The notes: a model not told the origin generated them from the letters alone. A stretch of 6,455 nt of DNA from an uncultured Devosia sp. (GCA_946481445.1 CAMLOA010000120.1:1-6455), one strand, 5' to 3'; shown: positions 1 to 6,244, counted from the stretch's first letter. Program-made: numbers and translations.

Positions 1-205
1 CATGAACGATGCCCTTGGTCGCAGCGCGGTTGATCTCGGGCTCGGCAGCCTTGAGGGCGGCCATGGCGGTCGCGTGATCGCCACCGGCAATGGCTTCCTC
101 GACCTTGCGGATGAAGGTGCGCACGCGCGAGCGGCGCGACTTGTTCACCGCGGTGCGGGCAGCGATCTTGCGGGTAGCCTTCTTGGCTGACGGCGTGTTG
201 GCCAT
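1..205 (-). CDS. rpsT: 30S ribosomal protein S20 (partial, C-terminus beyond the left edge)
   Basis: S20 binds 16S rRNA early in assembly of the small ribosomal subunit. Read on the minus strand from the ATG at 205-203, the product opens [18 protein letters not shown] and continues through a basic [19 protein letters not shown] segment. This is the lysine/arginine-rich helical N-terminus typical of bacterial S20 (family length about 85-90 residues). The window holds 68 codons, so roughly the last 20 residues lie outside. A purine-rich Shine-Dalgarno stretch (AAGAGGA) sits about 5-6 nt upstream of the ATG and supports this start. The gene points away from the window and lies downstream of mutM on the same strand, but it has its own promoter in the gap. 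In alphaproteobacteria rpsT is often close to dnaA, which may lie just outside to the left; that is inference. Identification is very secure. Confidence 0.96.
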   Translation of the reverse strand, partial: MANTPSAKKATRKIAARTAVNKSRRSRVRTFIRKVEEAIAGGDHATAMAALKAAEPEINRAATKGIVH

Positions 206-237
206 AACGGTCCTCTTGGCGTCCAACCGGGCGTTTG

Positions 238-299
238 CGCGCTTCTGGCGCGGCAGGCGACCGGGATGAAATGAAATCGGCGGCACATCGACTGCCGCC
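238..299 (-). promoter_or_regulatory. rpsT leader with two small hairpins
   Basis: The 5' leader between the predicted rpsT promoter and ATG contains two perfect inverted repeats. The first, at 279-299, is a 7-bp GC-rich stem (GGCGGCA / TGCCGCC) with a 7-nt loop, starting only about 5 nt after the predicted transcription start. On the minus strand it is followed by an interrupted U-rich stretch (GATTTCATTTCAT). The second, at 238-252, is a 5-bp stem (CGCGC / GCGCG) with a 5-nt loop. The first could be a 5'-end stabilising hairpin, a weak terminator for mutM read-through, or an attenuator; sequence alone does not decide. Confidence 0.45.
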
Positions 300-310
300 A
301 AGTTGCGCGG

Positions 311-339
311 TCTATAGGGGAAGAGACGGCAAGCGTCAA
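311..339 (-). promoter_or_regulatory. Probable sigma70-type promoter of rpsT
   Basis: On the minus strand there is a -35 hexamer TTGACG (339-334) and a -10 hexamer TATAGA (316-311) separated by exactly 17 nt. Each differs from the E. coli consensus by one or two bases. The -35 box begins 22 nt after the mutM stop codon, so the promoter fits in the gap. A transcription start near 304 is predicted, giving a leader of about 100 nt before the rpsT ATG. Such a promoter fits a highly expressed ribosomal protein gene. The start site itself is inferred. Confidence 0.75.
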
Positions 340-361
340 CTGGATTCAGCCCCGTGCCGGG

Positions 362-1249
362 TCACGGTGCCTTCTGGCAGACCGGGCAGAAGAAGGTAGA
401 CCGGCCCGACTGCACGATCCGCTGCACGGTGCCGGTGCAGAGCGGGGTCGGGCAGGGGTCGCCCTCCCGGTCATATACGGCGAAATTGTGCTGGAAATAG
501 CCTGACCCGCCTTCGGCATTGCGGAAGTCGCGCAAGGTGGAGCCGCCCACTTCGATGGCCTCGGTCAACACCTGCCGCACGGCATGGGCAAGGTCCTCCA
601 GGGCCGGCTTGGGGCCGCCCTTCGCCGCGACCAGCGAGCCCGCTGGCACCGTGGGCAGGATATGGGCCCGGTGCAGGGCCTCGGCCACATAGATATTGCC
701 CAGCCCCGCCACCACGCGCTGATCGAGCAGGGCCGCCTTGATCGGGCTCTTCCGACCCTTGAACGTGGCCGCCATGCCGGCCGCGTGGAAGTCGTTGCCC
801 AGCGGTTCTGGCCCCAGGCCCTCGAGATAGGGGCTCTCGGCCGGATCGGCGTAGAGGTCGACGAAGCCGAAGCGGCGCGGATCGGCATAGATCAGGTGGC
901 TCCTGCCATGTCGGGGATGGCTGATTTCCCAGATCATATGGTCGTGTTTGGGCTCGGTGCCCGGCTCGTAATAGCGCGGCGGTTTGTCGATGCCGTGTTC
1001 GGCAAAGCGCCACGACCCGGTCATGCCCAGATGGCTCAAGAGGGTCTGTCCGCCCGAGAGTCCGATCAGCAGGTATTTGGCGCGCCGCCCCACCGAGGTC
1101 ACGGCCTGCCCCTCCAGCCCAGCGGCCAGACCTTCCGGGAACGGGAAGCGCAGGTCGGGCCGGTTCAGCGTCACCCGCTCGATGGTGGCCCCTTCGAGCC
1201 AGGGCTCGAGGCCGCGCCGGACGGTCTCGACCTCGGGCAGTTCTGGCAT
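362..1249 (-). CDS. mutM: Formamidopyrimidine-DNA glycosylase / AP lyase MutM (Fpg)
   Basis: This base-excision repair enzyme removes 8-oxoguanine and ring-opened purines and nicks the abasic site by beta/delta-elimination. The 295-residue product starts MPELPEVETVRRGL. After Met removal, Pro2 is the catalytic N-terminal nucleophile, with Glu3 beside it and Lys58 (RRAKYLL) as the conserved catalytic lysine. Met76 lies in the HLGMTG strand. The helix-two-turn-helix part carries GLGNIYVAEAL. The C-terminal zinc finger uses Cys266, Cys271, Cys288 and Cys291, with Arg283 in its GRSTFFC hairpin. The first cysteine pair is spaced C-x4-C, wider than the C-x2-C of E. coli but familiar from alphaproteobacteria. 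An insertion around residues 84-105 makes it longer than the 269-residue E. coli enzyme. The start is fixed by the required MPE and a Shine-Dalgarno AAAGAGGA about 8 nt upstream. The reading frame stays open far upstream across ubiE and ubiB, but only this part is the gene. It is divergent from ubiE. Confidence 0.97.
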   Translation of the reverse strand: MPELPEVETVRRGLEPWLEGATIERVTLNRPDLRFPFPEGLAAGLEGQAVTSVGRRAKYLLIGLSGGQTLLSHLGMTGSWRFAEHGIDKPPRYYEPGTEPKHDHMIWEISHPRHGRSHLIYADPRRFGFVDLYADPAESPYLEGLGPEPLGNDFHAAGMAATFKGRKSPIKAALLDQRVVAGLGNIYVAEALHRAHILPTVPAGSLVAAKGGPKPALEDLAHAVRQVLTEAIEVGGSTLRDFRNAEGGSGYFQHNFAVYDREGDPCPTPLCTGTVQRIVQSGRSTFFCPVCQKAP

Positions 1250-1348
1250 GGGTTGGTCCTCTTTACCTGTGCGGCTTTGCACCATGGCAAAGCCCATATC
1301 GCTTCTATATGGTGCGCGCGGATTTGAGACCAGCAGGCGAGCAGTGCC
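1250..1348. promoter_or_regulatory. Divergent mutM/ubiE control region
   Basis: This 99-bp gap must hold the promoters for both directions. On the minus strand a -10-like TATAGA lies at 1309-1304, the same hexamer as in the rpsT promoter, with only a poor -35 (TGGTCT, 1332-1327, spacer 17). On the plus strand a TATATG at 1306-1311 could be a -10 for ubiE, but no convincing -35 is seen 16-18 nt upstream. The two -10 candidates overlap, so only one may be real. Both promoter assignments are weak. The clearest element is the inverted repeat listed separately. Confidence 0.5.
1273..1294. repeat. Perfect 8-bp inverted repeat (candidate operator or leader hairpin)
   Basis: GGCTTTGC (1273-1280) and GCAAAGCC (1287-1294) are exact reverse complements around a 6-bp centre. 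Such a dyad between divergent genes can be a dimeric repressor or activator site. If mutM is transcribed from the TATAGA at 1309-1304, the same sequence would form a stem within the first nucleotides of the mutM mRNA, about 24 nt before its ATG. A second inverted repeat overlaps it: GCACCAT (1279-1285) with ATGGTGC (1309-1315). The two pairings share bases and cannot coexist. No known regulator motif is recognised with confidence. Confidence 0.5.
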
Positions 1349-2128
1349 ATGTCTACGACGACCTCGACCGATGCACGCGAGACCACCCATTTCGGCGAGC
1401 AGACCGTGGCGCTCGAGGACAAGCAGGGCCTGGTCAACAAGGTGTTCCACGACGTCGCCGACCGCTACGACCTGATGAACGACCTGATGAGCGGTGGCAT
1501 CCATCGCCTCTGGAAGGATGCCATGGTCAACGAACTGGCGCCGCCCAAGGCCGGCACCCGCCCCTACCGGGTGCTCGACATGGCCGGCGGGACCGGCGAC
1601 ATTGCCGAGCGCATCGTCAATGCCTCGGTGGGTTATGCCCAGGTCGTGGTTTCCGACATCAATGCCGACATGCTGCGGGTCGGCGCCGAACGGGCCCGCG
1701 CCTGGCGCTACCCGGCCCAGGCCAGTTTCGTGGAGGCCAATGCCGAGCAATTGCCCTTCGAGAGCGACAGCTTCGACGCCTATACGATCGCTTTCGGCAT
1801 CCGCAACGTGCCGCGGATCCAGCAGGCCCTGGGCGAAGCCCATCGCGTGCTCAAGCGCGGCGGCCGCATCCTGGTGCTCGAATTTTCCCAGGTCGACGTG
1901 CCCGGCCTGGACGCGGTCTACAGGCTCTTCTCGGATCGGGTGATCCCGCCCATGGGGCGGCTGGTGACCGGCGACGCCCAGCCCTACCAGTACCTGGTCG
2001 AATCGATCCGCAAATTCCCCGATCCGGCCTTGTTCTCCTCGATGCTCAAACAGGCGGGCTTCAAGCGGGTCAAGCACACGAGCCTTTCGGGCAATATCGC
2101 CACGCTCTTCTCCGGCTGGAAGATCTAG
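1349..2128 (+). CDS. ubiE: Demethylmenaquinone / 2-methoxy-6-polyprenyl-1,4-benzoquinol C-methyltransferase UbiE
   Basis: UbiE uses S-adenosylmethionine to C-methylate the quinone ring during ubiquinone (and, where made, menaquinone) synthesis. The 259-residue product is of normal family length. Residues 40-55 ([16 protein letters not shown]) match the family pattern Y-D-x-M-N-x2-L-S-x3-H-x2-W. Residues 75-86 ([12 protein letters not shown]) are SAM-binding motif I of class I methyltransferases. Residues 166-180 ([15 protein letters not shown]) are the second UbiE signature, with Arg170 where many members have Pro. The end, [12 protein letters not shown], is a usual UbiE terminus. The start at 1349 gives an N-terminal extension [15 protein letters not shown] before the core; the Shine-Dalgarno is weak (GGCGAGC). 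ubiB follows after 3 nt, so the two are surely cotranscribed. An alphaproteobacterium would mainly use it for ubiquinone; that is inference from the lineage. Confidence 0.96.
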   Translation: MSTTTSTDARETTHFGEQTVALEDKQGLVNKVFHDVADRYDLMNDLMSGGIHRLWKDAMVNELAPPKAGTRPYRVLDMAGGTGDIAERIVNASVGYAQVVVSDINADMLRVGAERARAWRYPAQASFVEANAEQLPFESDSFDAYTIAFGIRNVPRIQQALGEAHRVLKRGGRILVLEFSQVDVPGLDAVYRLFSDRVIPPMGRLVTGDAQPYQYLVESIRKFPDPALFSSMLKQAGFKRVKHTSLSGNIATLFSGWKI

Positions 2129-2131
2129 CCC

Positions 2132-3688
2132 ATGGTGATTGGGGCCTATCTTCGCCTGATCCGGGCGGGCTACGTGCTGGCGCGCGAGGGCGCGCTGTCC
2201 ATCCCCGGCGACCTGCCGCCCGCCCTGGCCCCGCTGCGCTTCGGCATCTGGCTGGGCCGGTTGATCGAGCGGCCTTCGGTGCGCCGAACCGGGCATGTGG
2301 AGCGGCTGACGCGGGCGCTCAACCGTCTGGGCCCCACCTATGTCAAGTTCGGCCAGACCCTGGCGACCCGGCCCGACGTGGTCGGCGTCAAGATCGCCAA
2401 CGACCTCAGCGGCCTGCAGGACAAGATGGAGCCGTTCGATCCGGCCCTGGTGCCGGCCATCCTGGCCGCTGCCCTGGAGGACAAGGCGGCCGAACTGACC
2501 GAGATCAGCCCGCCCATAGCGGCGGCGTCCATCGCCCAGGTGCACAAGGCCCGGCTGGTGCCCGCCGACGGCCTGCCGCGCATGGTCGCGGTAAAGATTC
2601 TCAGGCCCGGCGTCGAAACCCGCTTCATGGCCGATATCGAAAGCTTCTATGCGGCCGCGCGGCTTGCCGAGGGCCTGGTGCCGTCCACCCGCCGCCTGCG
2701 GCCGACCGATGTCGTCGAGACGCTGGACCGGTCGGCGCGGCTGGAGCTCGACCTGCGGCTGGAAGCGGCCGCCATTTCGGAAATGGCCGAGAACATCAAG
2801 GACGACGAAGGCTTCGTCATCCCCACGGTCAGCTGGGACCATGTGGCCCAGAACGTGCTGACCACCAGTTGGGCGGAGGGGATCCCGATCCGCGACCATG
2901 CCGCGCTCGATGCCGCGGGTGTCGACCGCAAGGCCCTGGCCGCCAAGCTGCTGCAGGGGTTTCTCCGGCATGCCATCCGCGACGGCTTCTTCCACGCCGA
3001 CATGCATCCGGGCAATCTCTTCGCCGATCCGCGCACCGGCAATGTCATCGCTGTGGATTTCGGCATTATGGGCCGGATCAACCGCAAGGAGCGCCGCTTC
3101 CTCGCCGACATCCTCTATGGCTTCATCACCCGCAACTATCGGCTGGTGGCGGAACGTCACTTCGATATCGGCTATGTCCCCAAGGACCAGTCGGTCGAGG
3201 ACTTCGCCCTTGCCATCCGCTCGATCGGCGAACCGCTGCACGGGCGTACGGCGGCCGATATCTCCATGGCGCGGGTCCTGGGGCAGCTCTTCGCCATCAC
3301 CGATCTGTTCTCCATGCAGACCCGGCCCGAACTGGTGCTGCTGCAGAAGTCCATGGTGCTGGTGGAAGGGGTGGCACGCGCGCTCGACCCCAATCTCGAC
3401 ATCTGGACCGTCGCAGAACCGGTGGTGGGGGACTGGCTGCGCCGGGAGGCCGGACCGCTGGGGCGGCTGGCCGATCTCAAGGATCATTTCGATGTGATTG
3501 CCGAGGCGGCCGGACGCCTGCCGGTCATCGCCGCACAGGCCGAACAGGCCCTGGCAGACTATCACGCCGGCAGGATGATGCCCCGCCGCGACCGGCTGAT
3601 GCGCGGCGCGCTGCTGGCCCTGATCGGCATCACGGGCCTGACCCTGCTGACCTTGCTGTGGCGCCTTCTCACCATGTCCTCTTCCTAG
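2132..3688 (+). CDS. ubiB: Ubiquinone biosynthesis protein UbiB (ABC1/ADCK atypical kinase family)
   Basis: UbiB is a membrane-anchored protein-kinase-like ATPase that supports the later, membrane-associated steps of ubiquinone synthesis and probably helps handle lipophilic intermediates. The 518-residue product shows the family marks in order: the KxGQ motif at Lys72-Gln75 (YVKFGQTLATRPD); an alanine-rich loop AAASIAQVHKA near 130-141, replacing the glycine-rich loop of ordinary kinases; the ATP-anchoring Lys155 (VAVKI); HADMHPGN at 288-295 as the catalytic loop; and DFG at 309-311 for metal binding. A hydrophobic stretch at about 491-513 gives a C-terminal membrane segment. E. coli UbiB (546 residues) has two such helices, whereas here only one clear one fits. 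The ATG follows the ubiE stop by 3 nt, with a GGAAG Shine-Dalgarno inside the ubiE end. Identification is secure. Confidence 0.95.
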   Translation: MVIGAYLRLIRAGYVLAREGALSIPGDLPPALAPLRFGIWLGRLIERPSVRRTGHVERLTRALNRLGPTYVKFGQTLATRPDVVGVKIANDLSGLQDKMEPFDPALVPAILAAALEDKAAELTEISPPIAAASIAQVHKARLVPADGLPRMVAVKILRPGVETRFMADIESFYAAARLAEGLVPSTRRLRPTDVVETLDRSARLELDLRLEAAAISEMAENIKDDEGFVIPTVSWDHVAQNVLTTSWAEGIPIRDHAALDAAGVDRKALAAKLLQGFLRHAIRDGFFHADMHPGNLFADPRTGNVIAVDFGIMGRINRKERRFLADILYGFITRNYRLVAERHFDIGYVPKDQSVEDFALAIRSIGEPLHGRTAADISMARVLGQLFAITDLFSMQTRPELVLLQKSMVLVEGVARALDPNLDIWTVAEPVVGDWLRREAGPLGRLADLKDHFDVIAEAAGRLPVIAAQAEQALADYHAGRMMPRRDRLMRGALLALIGITGLTLLTLLWRLLTMSSS

Positions 3689-3693
3689 GGCGC

Positions 3694-3722
3694 TTGCCGG
3701 TTCAATGACTTACCCCTAGATT
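3694..3722 (+). promoter_or_regulatory. Candidate sigma70-type promoter for the lipoprotein-dut-DUF2259-moeB chain
   Basis: In the 64-bp gap after ubiB, TTGCCG (3694-3699) and TAGATT (3717-3722) are spaced by 17 nt, each matching the consensus at four of six positions. A start near 3729 would leave a leader of about 24 nt before the ATG at 3753, with a strong Shine-Dalgarno. No clear terminator is seen after ubiB, only a 4-bp stem CCCG/CGGG at 3724-3735, so read-through from ubiE-ubiB is also possible. Confidence 0.42.
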
Positions 3723-3752
3723 GCCCGCCATCGGGACACGGGGAGAAGCGTC

Positions 3753-4361
3753 ATGATCCGCCTTGCGACAACCGGCAAGTTCGCCGCCACACTGCTGCTG
3801 GGCGCTGCGCTCACCGGCTGCATCGATGCGACCGTCGACATCGCCCTCACCAGCGAAACCACGGCCAGGGCCACCATGACCCAGGTGATGGGCGCCGACT
3901 TCTACGCCATGGTCAAGATGGGCGCCGAGCAGGGCGGGGCCGACGCCGCTGCCGGGGACGAATTCTGCGCCGAGGGTGAACTGACCGAGAATGGCGATGG
4001 CAGCGCCACCTGCGTGCTGGTCGAGGAAGGCGCCTTTGCCGAGCTGGACATGGGCGATGAGGAATCGATCGTGTTTGCCAGCGCAGGACCGGGCCTGGTG
4101 CGGGTCTCGCTCCCCACCGAGGAGATGAAGGCCGAGATCGGTGCCGGCGAGGACATGGACGCCGAGACCAAGGCCATGGTCGAGGCCTTCTTCGAGGGCC
4201 ACGCCGTCACCGTCCGGTTCTCCGGCGCCGAGATCACCGAGACCAACATGACCCTTGCCGGCGACGGGAAATCGGCCGAACAGGTCATTCCCTTCCTTGA
4301 CCTCATCAACGGCACGGCCGAGCTGCCCGACGAGCTCTACGCGGTCGTCCGCGCGCCCTGA
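3753..4361 (+). CDS. Predicted acidic lipoprotein of unknown function (distantly LppM-like)
   Basis: The 202-residue product is a predicted lipoprotein. It has a basic start (MIRLATTGK), a hydrophobic stretch ([13 protein letters not shown]) and a lipobox LTGC with the lipidated Cys at residue 23. Residue +2 is Ile, so no inner-membrane retention signal of the Asp type is seen. The mature part opens [19 protein letters not shown], a beta-strand-like pattern reminiscent of LppM-type lipoproteins. That likeness is from memory and weak. The protein is strongly acidic, rich in Asp, Glu, Ala and Gly. Cys72 and Cys87 could form a disulfide in the periplasm. The start is well supported by GGGAGAAG at 3741-3748, about 5-7 nt before the ATG. 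The stop codon overlaps the dut ATG by one base (TGATG). I do not recognise a specific function. It occupies the place where related genomes, as I recall, often have coaBC. Confidence 0.8.
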   Translation: MIRLATTGKFAATLLLGAALTGCIDATVDIALTSETTARATMTQVMGADFYAMVKMGAEQGGADAAAGDEFCAEGELTENGDGSATCVLVEEGAFAELDMGDEESIVFASAGPGLVRVSLPTEEMKAEIGAGEDMDAETKAMVEAFFEGHAVTVRFSGAEITETNMTLAGDGKSAEQVIPFLDLINGTAELPDELYAVVRAP

Positions 4362-4816
4362 TGGCGGCGGTCCGGGTCGGACTGGTCTGGCTGGCCCATG
4401 GCGTGGGCCTGCCGCTGCCCCGCCAGCAGACCGCTGGCGCGGCCGGCCTTGACCTGGCCGCGGCTTTGGGGCCGGACGAGGTGGTCGAAATTGCCCCCGG
4501 GGACTATGCCATGATCCCGACGGGCCTCGCCATCGCGCTGCCGCAGGGTTACGAGGCGCAGATCCGGCCCCGATCCGGGCTGGCCGCCAAGTTTGGCATC
4601 ACAGTGTTAAATTCGCCCGGTACGGTGGATGCCGACTATCGGGGCGAGGTGAAGGTACTGCTGGTCAATCACGGCAAGACGCCTTTCCCCGTGCGGCGGG
4701 GCGAACGCATTGCGCAGATGGTCGTGGCGCCCGTCTGCGCCGTCGACCTCGTGGAACTGGAGACGCTGGATGCAACCGAAAGAGGCGAGGGCGGACATGG
4801 CTCGACTGGCCGCTAG
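4361..4816 (+). CDS. dut: Deoxyuridine 5'-triphosphate nucleotidohydrolase (dUTPase)
   Basis: dUTPase hydrolyses dUTP to dUMP and pyrophosphate, supplying the thymidylate precursor and keeping uracil out of DNA. The 151-residue product has all five motifs of the homotrimeric family: motif 1 [10 protein letters not shown] (25-34), motif 2 RPRSGLA (69-75), motif 3 [10 protein letters not shown] (87-96) with the catalytic Asp90, motif 4 RGERIAQM (113-120), and motif 5 [11 protein letters not shown] (141-151). In motif 5 the uracil-stacking aromatic residue is His146 rather than the common Phe. The M. tuberculosis enzyme is known to use His here too, so activity is expected. The ATG overlaps the lipoprotein stop codon (TGATG) and no good Shine-Dalgarno precedes it, which suggests translation by re-initiation. 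The next gene begins inside the motif 5 codons. Confidence 0.96.
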   Translation: MAAVRVGLVWLAHGVGLPLPRQQTAGAAGLDLAAALGPDEVVEIAPGDYAMIPTGLAIALPQGYEAQIRPRSGLAAKFGITVLNSPGTVDADYRGEVKVLLVNHGKTPFPVRRGERIAQMVVAPVCAVDLVELETLDATERGEGGHGSTGR

Positions 4817-5513
4817 TGCCTGCACGCTGCTGGCGCTGAGCCTGCCCGTGCTGGCGGGCGACCGGGCCGACATCGCCATCATCGGCTATTCCGAGGATGC
4901 CCGCTATTTCGCCTTCGAGGAATACGGCATCCAGGATGGCTCGGGTTTTGCCTATTCGACCGTCTTTATCGTCGATCTTGTCGAGGACAGCTGGGTCGTA
5001 GGGACCCCGGTACGCCTCAGGGCCGACGACGAGGGCGCGACGCTGCCCCAGATCCGTGCGGAAGTGCAAGCGCAGGCCGCCGATGACCTGGGCGAACTCG
5101 GCATCACGCTCCCCGCCCATCTGGTGGTCATGATTGGCGACGGCCAGCCGGACGAGGATGGCCAGTCCCTGCGCTTCGGCATTCCCGCCTATGGCATCGG
5201 CGAGGTCAGCGGCGATTTCACGCTGCAGCTGGAGAGCTATTTCGCGCCGTCCGCATCGCCCTGCGAGGACTGGTTCGGCAGCGAGCCCCTCGGCTTCTCG
5301 CTCACGCTGGCCGAGGGAGACAGTTCGGCTGAGCTGCATCGCGACCAGAGCCTGCCCCGTTCGCGGGGCTGTCCGCTTGCCTACCGGCTCTATGGCGTCG
5401 CCTTGCCATTCGAGGCGCAGGATCTCACCGGTGGCGTAGCCCTGGTCTCGGTCCATCTGGGCGGCTTCGAGGGCCCGGACCGGCGCTTCATCGCGGTGCC
5501 CATTGGCCAGTGA
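4797..5513 (+). CDS. Secreted DUF2259 family protein
   Basis: The 238-residue product carries a Sec signal peptide: Arg3, a hydrophobic core ([12 protein letters not shown]) and a V-L-A cleavage site after residue 20. The mature protein starts [34 protein letters not shown], which I recognise as the DUF2259 family of predicted secreted proteins ([21 protein letters not shown]). The function of this family is unknown. The opening, with its sequence on how the protein was 'read' in a single strand run ([10 protein letters not shown]), resembles a beta-propeller-like repeat, but this is speculative. Cys156 and Cys192 are the only mature cysteines and could form a disulfide. The ATG at 4797 is preferred over an in-frame ATG at 4770 because GAGG (4787-4790) lies 6 nt upstream and because it gives a normal signal peptide. 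The gene overlaps dut by 20 nt and the following gene by 11 nt. Confidence 0.85.
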   Translation: MARLAASACTLLALSLPVLAGDRADIAIIGYSEDARYFAFEEYGIQDGSGFAYSTVFIVDLVEDSWVVGTPVRLRADDEGATLPQIRAEVQAQAADDLGELGITLPAHLVVMIGDGQPDEDGQSLRFGIPAYGIGEVSGDFTLQLESYFAPSASPCEDWFGSEPLGFSLTLAEGDSSAELHRDQSLPRSRGCPLAYRLYGVALPFEAQDLTGGVALVSVHLGGFEGPDRRFIAVPIGQ

Positions 5514-6225
5514 CCCGCTCAGCCCGGACGAGACGCGCCGCTATGCGCGGCACCTGGTGCTCAAGGGCGTGGGCGGGGCCGGGCAGCAGGCCATCAAGCG
5601 CGCCCGCGTGCTGGTTGTGGGAGCCGGTGGCCTGGGCAGTGCGGCCATCCCCTATCTGGCCGGCGCCGGCGTGGGTACGCTCGGCATTGTCGACCACGAC
5701 ATCGTGTCGCTTTCCAATCTCCATCGGCAGGTCATCCACACCACGGACGCGCTGGGCGCGCCCAAAGTGGCCAGCGCGGCGCGTTTCGCCACCCGCTTGA
5801 ACCCGCATGTCACCGTAGTCCAGCATGCGGAGGCCCTGCAGCCAGGCAATGCGCGGGCCGTCCTTGCCGACTATACCATCGTGCTCGACGGCACCGACAA
5901 CCTGGCAACTCGCCGCGCCGTGGCCGATGCCGCCGCCGCCCTGGGGCTGCCGCTGGTCTCGGGTGCGGTATCCATGTTCGACGGCCAGGTCACGGTCTTC
6001 GCGCCGGGCGGTCCGGCCTTTGCCGATCTCTATCCGCCCGAGGCCGGCGACGATGACCTGCCCAGTTGCGAGGCCACCGGCATATTGGGCCCGCTGACCG
6101 GGGTCATCGGCTCACTCATGGCCATGGAGGCCCTCAAGCTGATCACCGGCATCGGCGAACCGCTGGTTGGACGCGTGCTGACCTATGACGGCAAGGGCAG
6201 CCGGTTCAGCGAGTTTGCCTATTGA
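5503..6225 (+). CDS. MoeB/ThiF/HesA-family adenylyltransferase lacking the zinc cysteines
   Basis: Proteins of this E1-like family adenylate the C-terminal glycine of small sulfur carriers (MoaD, ThiS) using ATP. The 240-residue product has the nucleotide-binding loop GAGGLGS (40-46), DHDIVSLSNLHRQ with Asp64, Asp66 and Arg75, and the catalytic Asp132 in DGTDN. Typical members bind zinc through two CxxC pairs. Here the first (usually GGPCYRCLFP) reads GGPAFADLYP, and the C-terminus ends YDGKGSRFSEFAY without the second pair. The cysteine in the usual PSC-x-x-G motif is kept as Cys189. No rhodanese domain is fused. The start is the TTG at 5503: there is no in-frame ATG or GTG before the conserved SPDETRRYARHLVL block. 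The start codon is the least certain part, and it overlaps the DUF2259 gene by 11 nt. It could be MoeB, or a paralogue with another carrier. Confidence 0.88.
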   Translation: MASDPLSPDETRRYARHLVLKGVGGAGQQAIKRARVLVVGAGGLGSAAIPYLAGAGVGTLGIVDHDIVSLSNLHRQVIHTTDALGAPKVASAARFATRLNPHVTVVQHAEALQPGNARAVLADYTIVLDGTDNLATRRAVADAAAALGLPLVSGAVSMFDGQVTVFAPGGPAFADLYPPEAGDDDLPSCEATGILGPLTGVIGSLMAMEALKLITGIGEPLVGRVLTYDGKGSRFSEFAY

Positions 6226-6244
6226 AGGACGATCGGCTGGTGAG

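Noticed and set aside
1278..1294. Resemblance of TTGCACCATGGCAA to an NtrC-type site
   Set aside because: Only one half (TGCACC) fits. The other half lacks GGTGCA at the proper spacing, and no sigma54 promoter (GG-N10-GC) is evident nearby.
1250..3565. Very long open frame on the minus strand running into mutM and lying antisense to ubiE and ubiB
   Set aside because: The sequence opposite ubiE and ubiB gives a low-complexity His/Gly/Asp-rich translation typical of a GC-rich shadow frame. ubiE and ubiB are unmistakable on the plus strand, and mutM needs its MPE start at 1249.
1309..3708. Long plus-strand open frame of about 800 codons spanning ubiE and ubiB
   Set aside because: Its translation is Arg/Pro/Gly-rich with no family motifs. 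It is a frame-shifted shadow of the two real genes, caused by high GC at third positions.
3724..3735. CCCG-CCAT-CGGG as a terminator after ubiB
   Set aside because: The stem is only 4 bp and no T-run follows; such short stems arise often by chance in GC-rich DNA.
3702..4202. Minus-strand open frame antisense to the lipoprotein gene
   Set aside because: The plus-strand frame has a lipobox and a strong ribosome-binding site; the antisense translation has neither a credible start nor a motif.
4665..5456. Minus-strand open frame antisense to dut and the DUF2259 gene
   Set aside because: No recognisable domain and no Shine-Dalgarno. The opposite strand carries well-supported genes with a signal peptide and family motifs.
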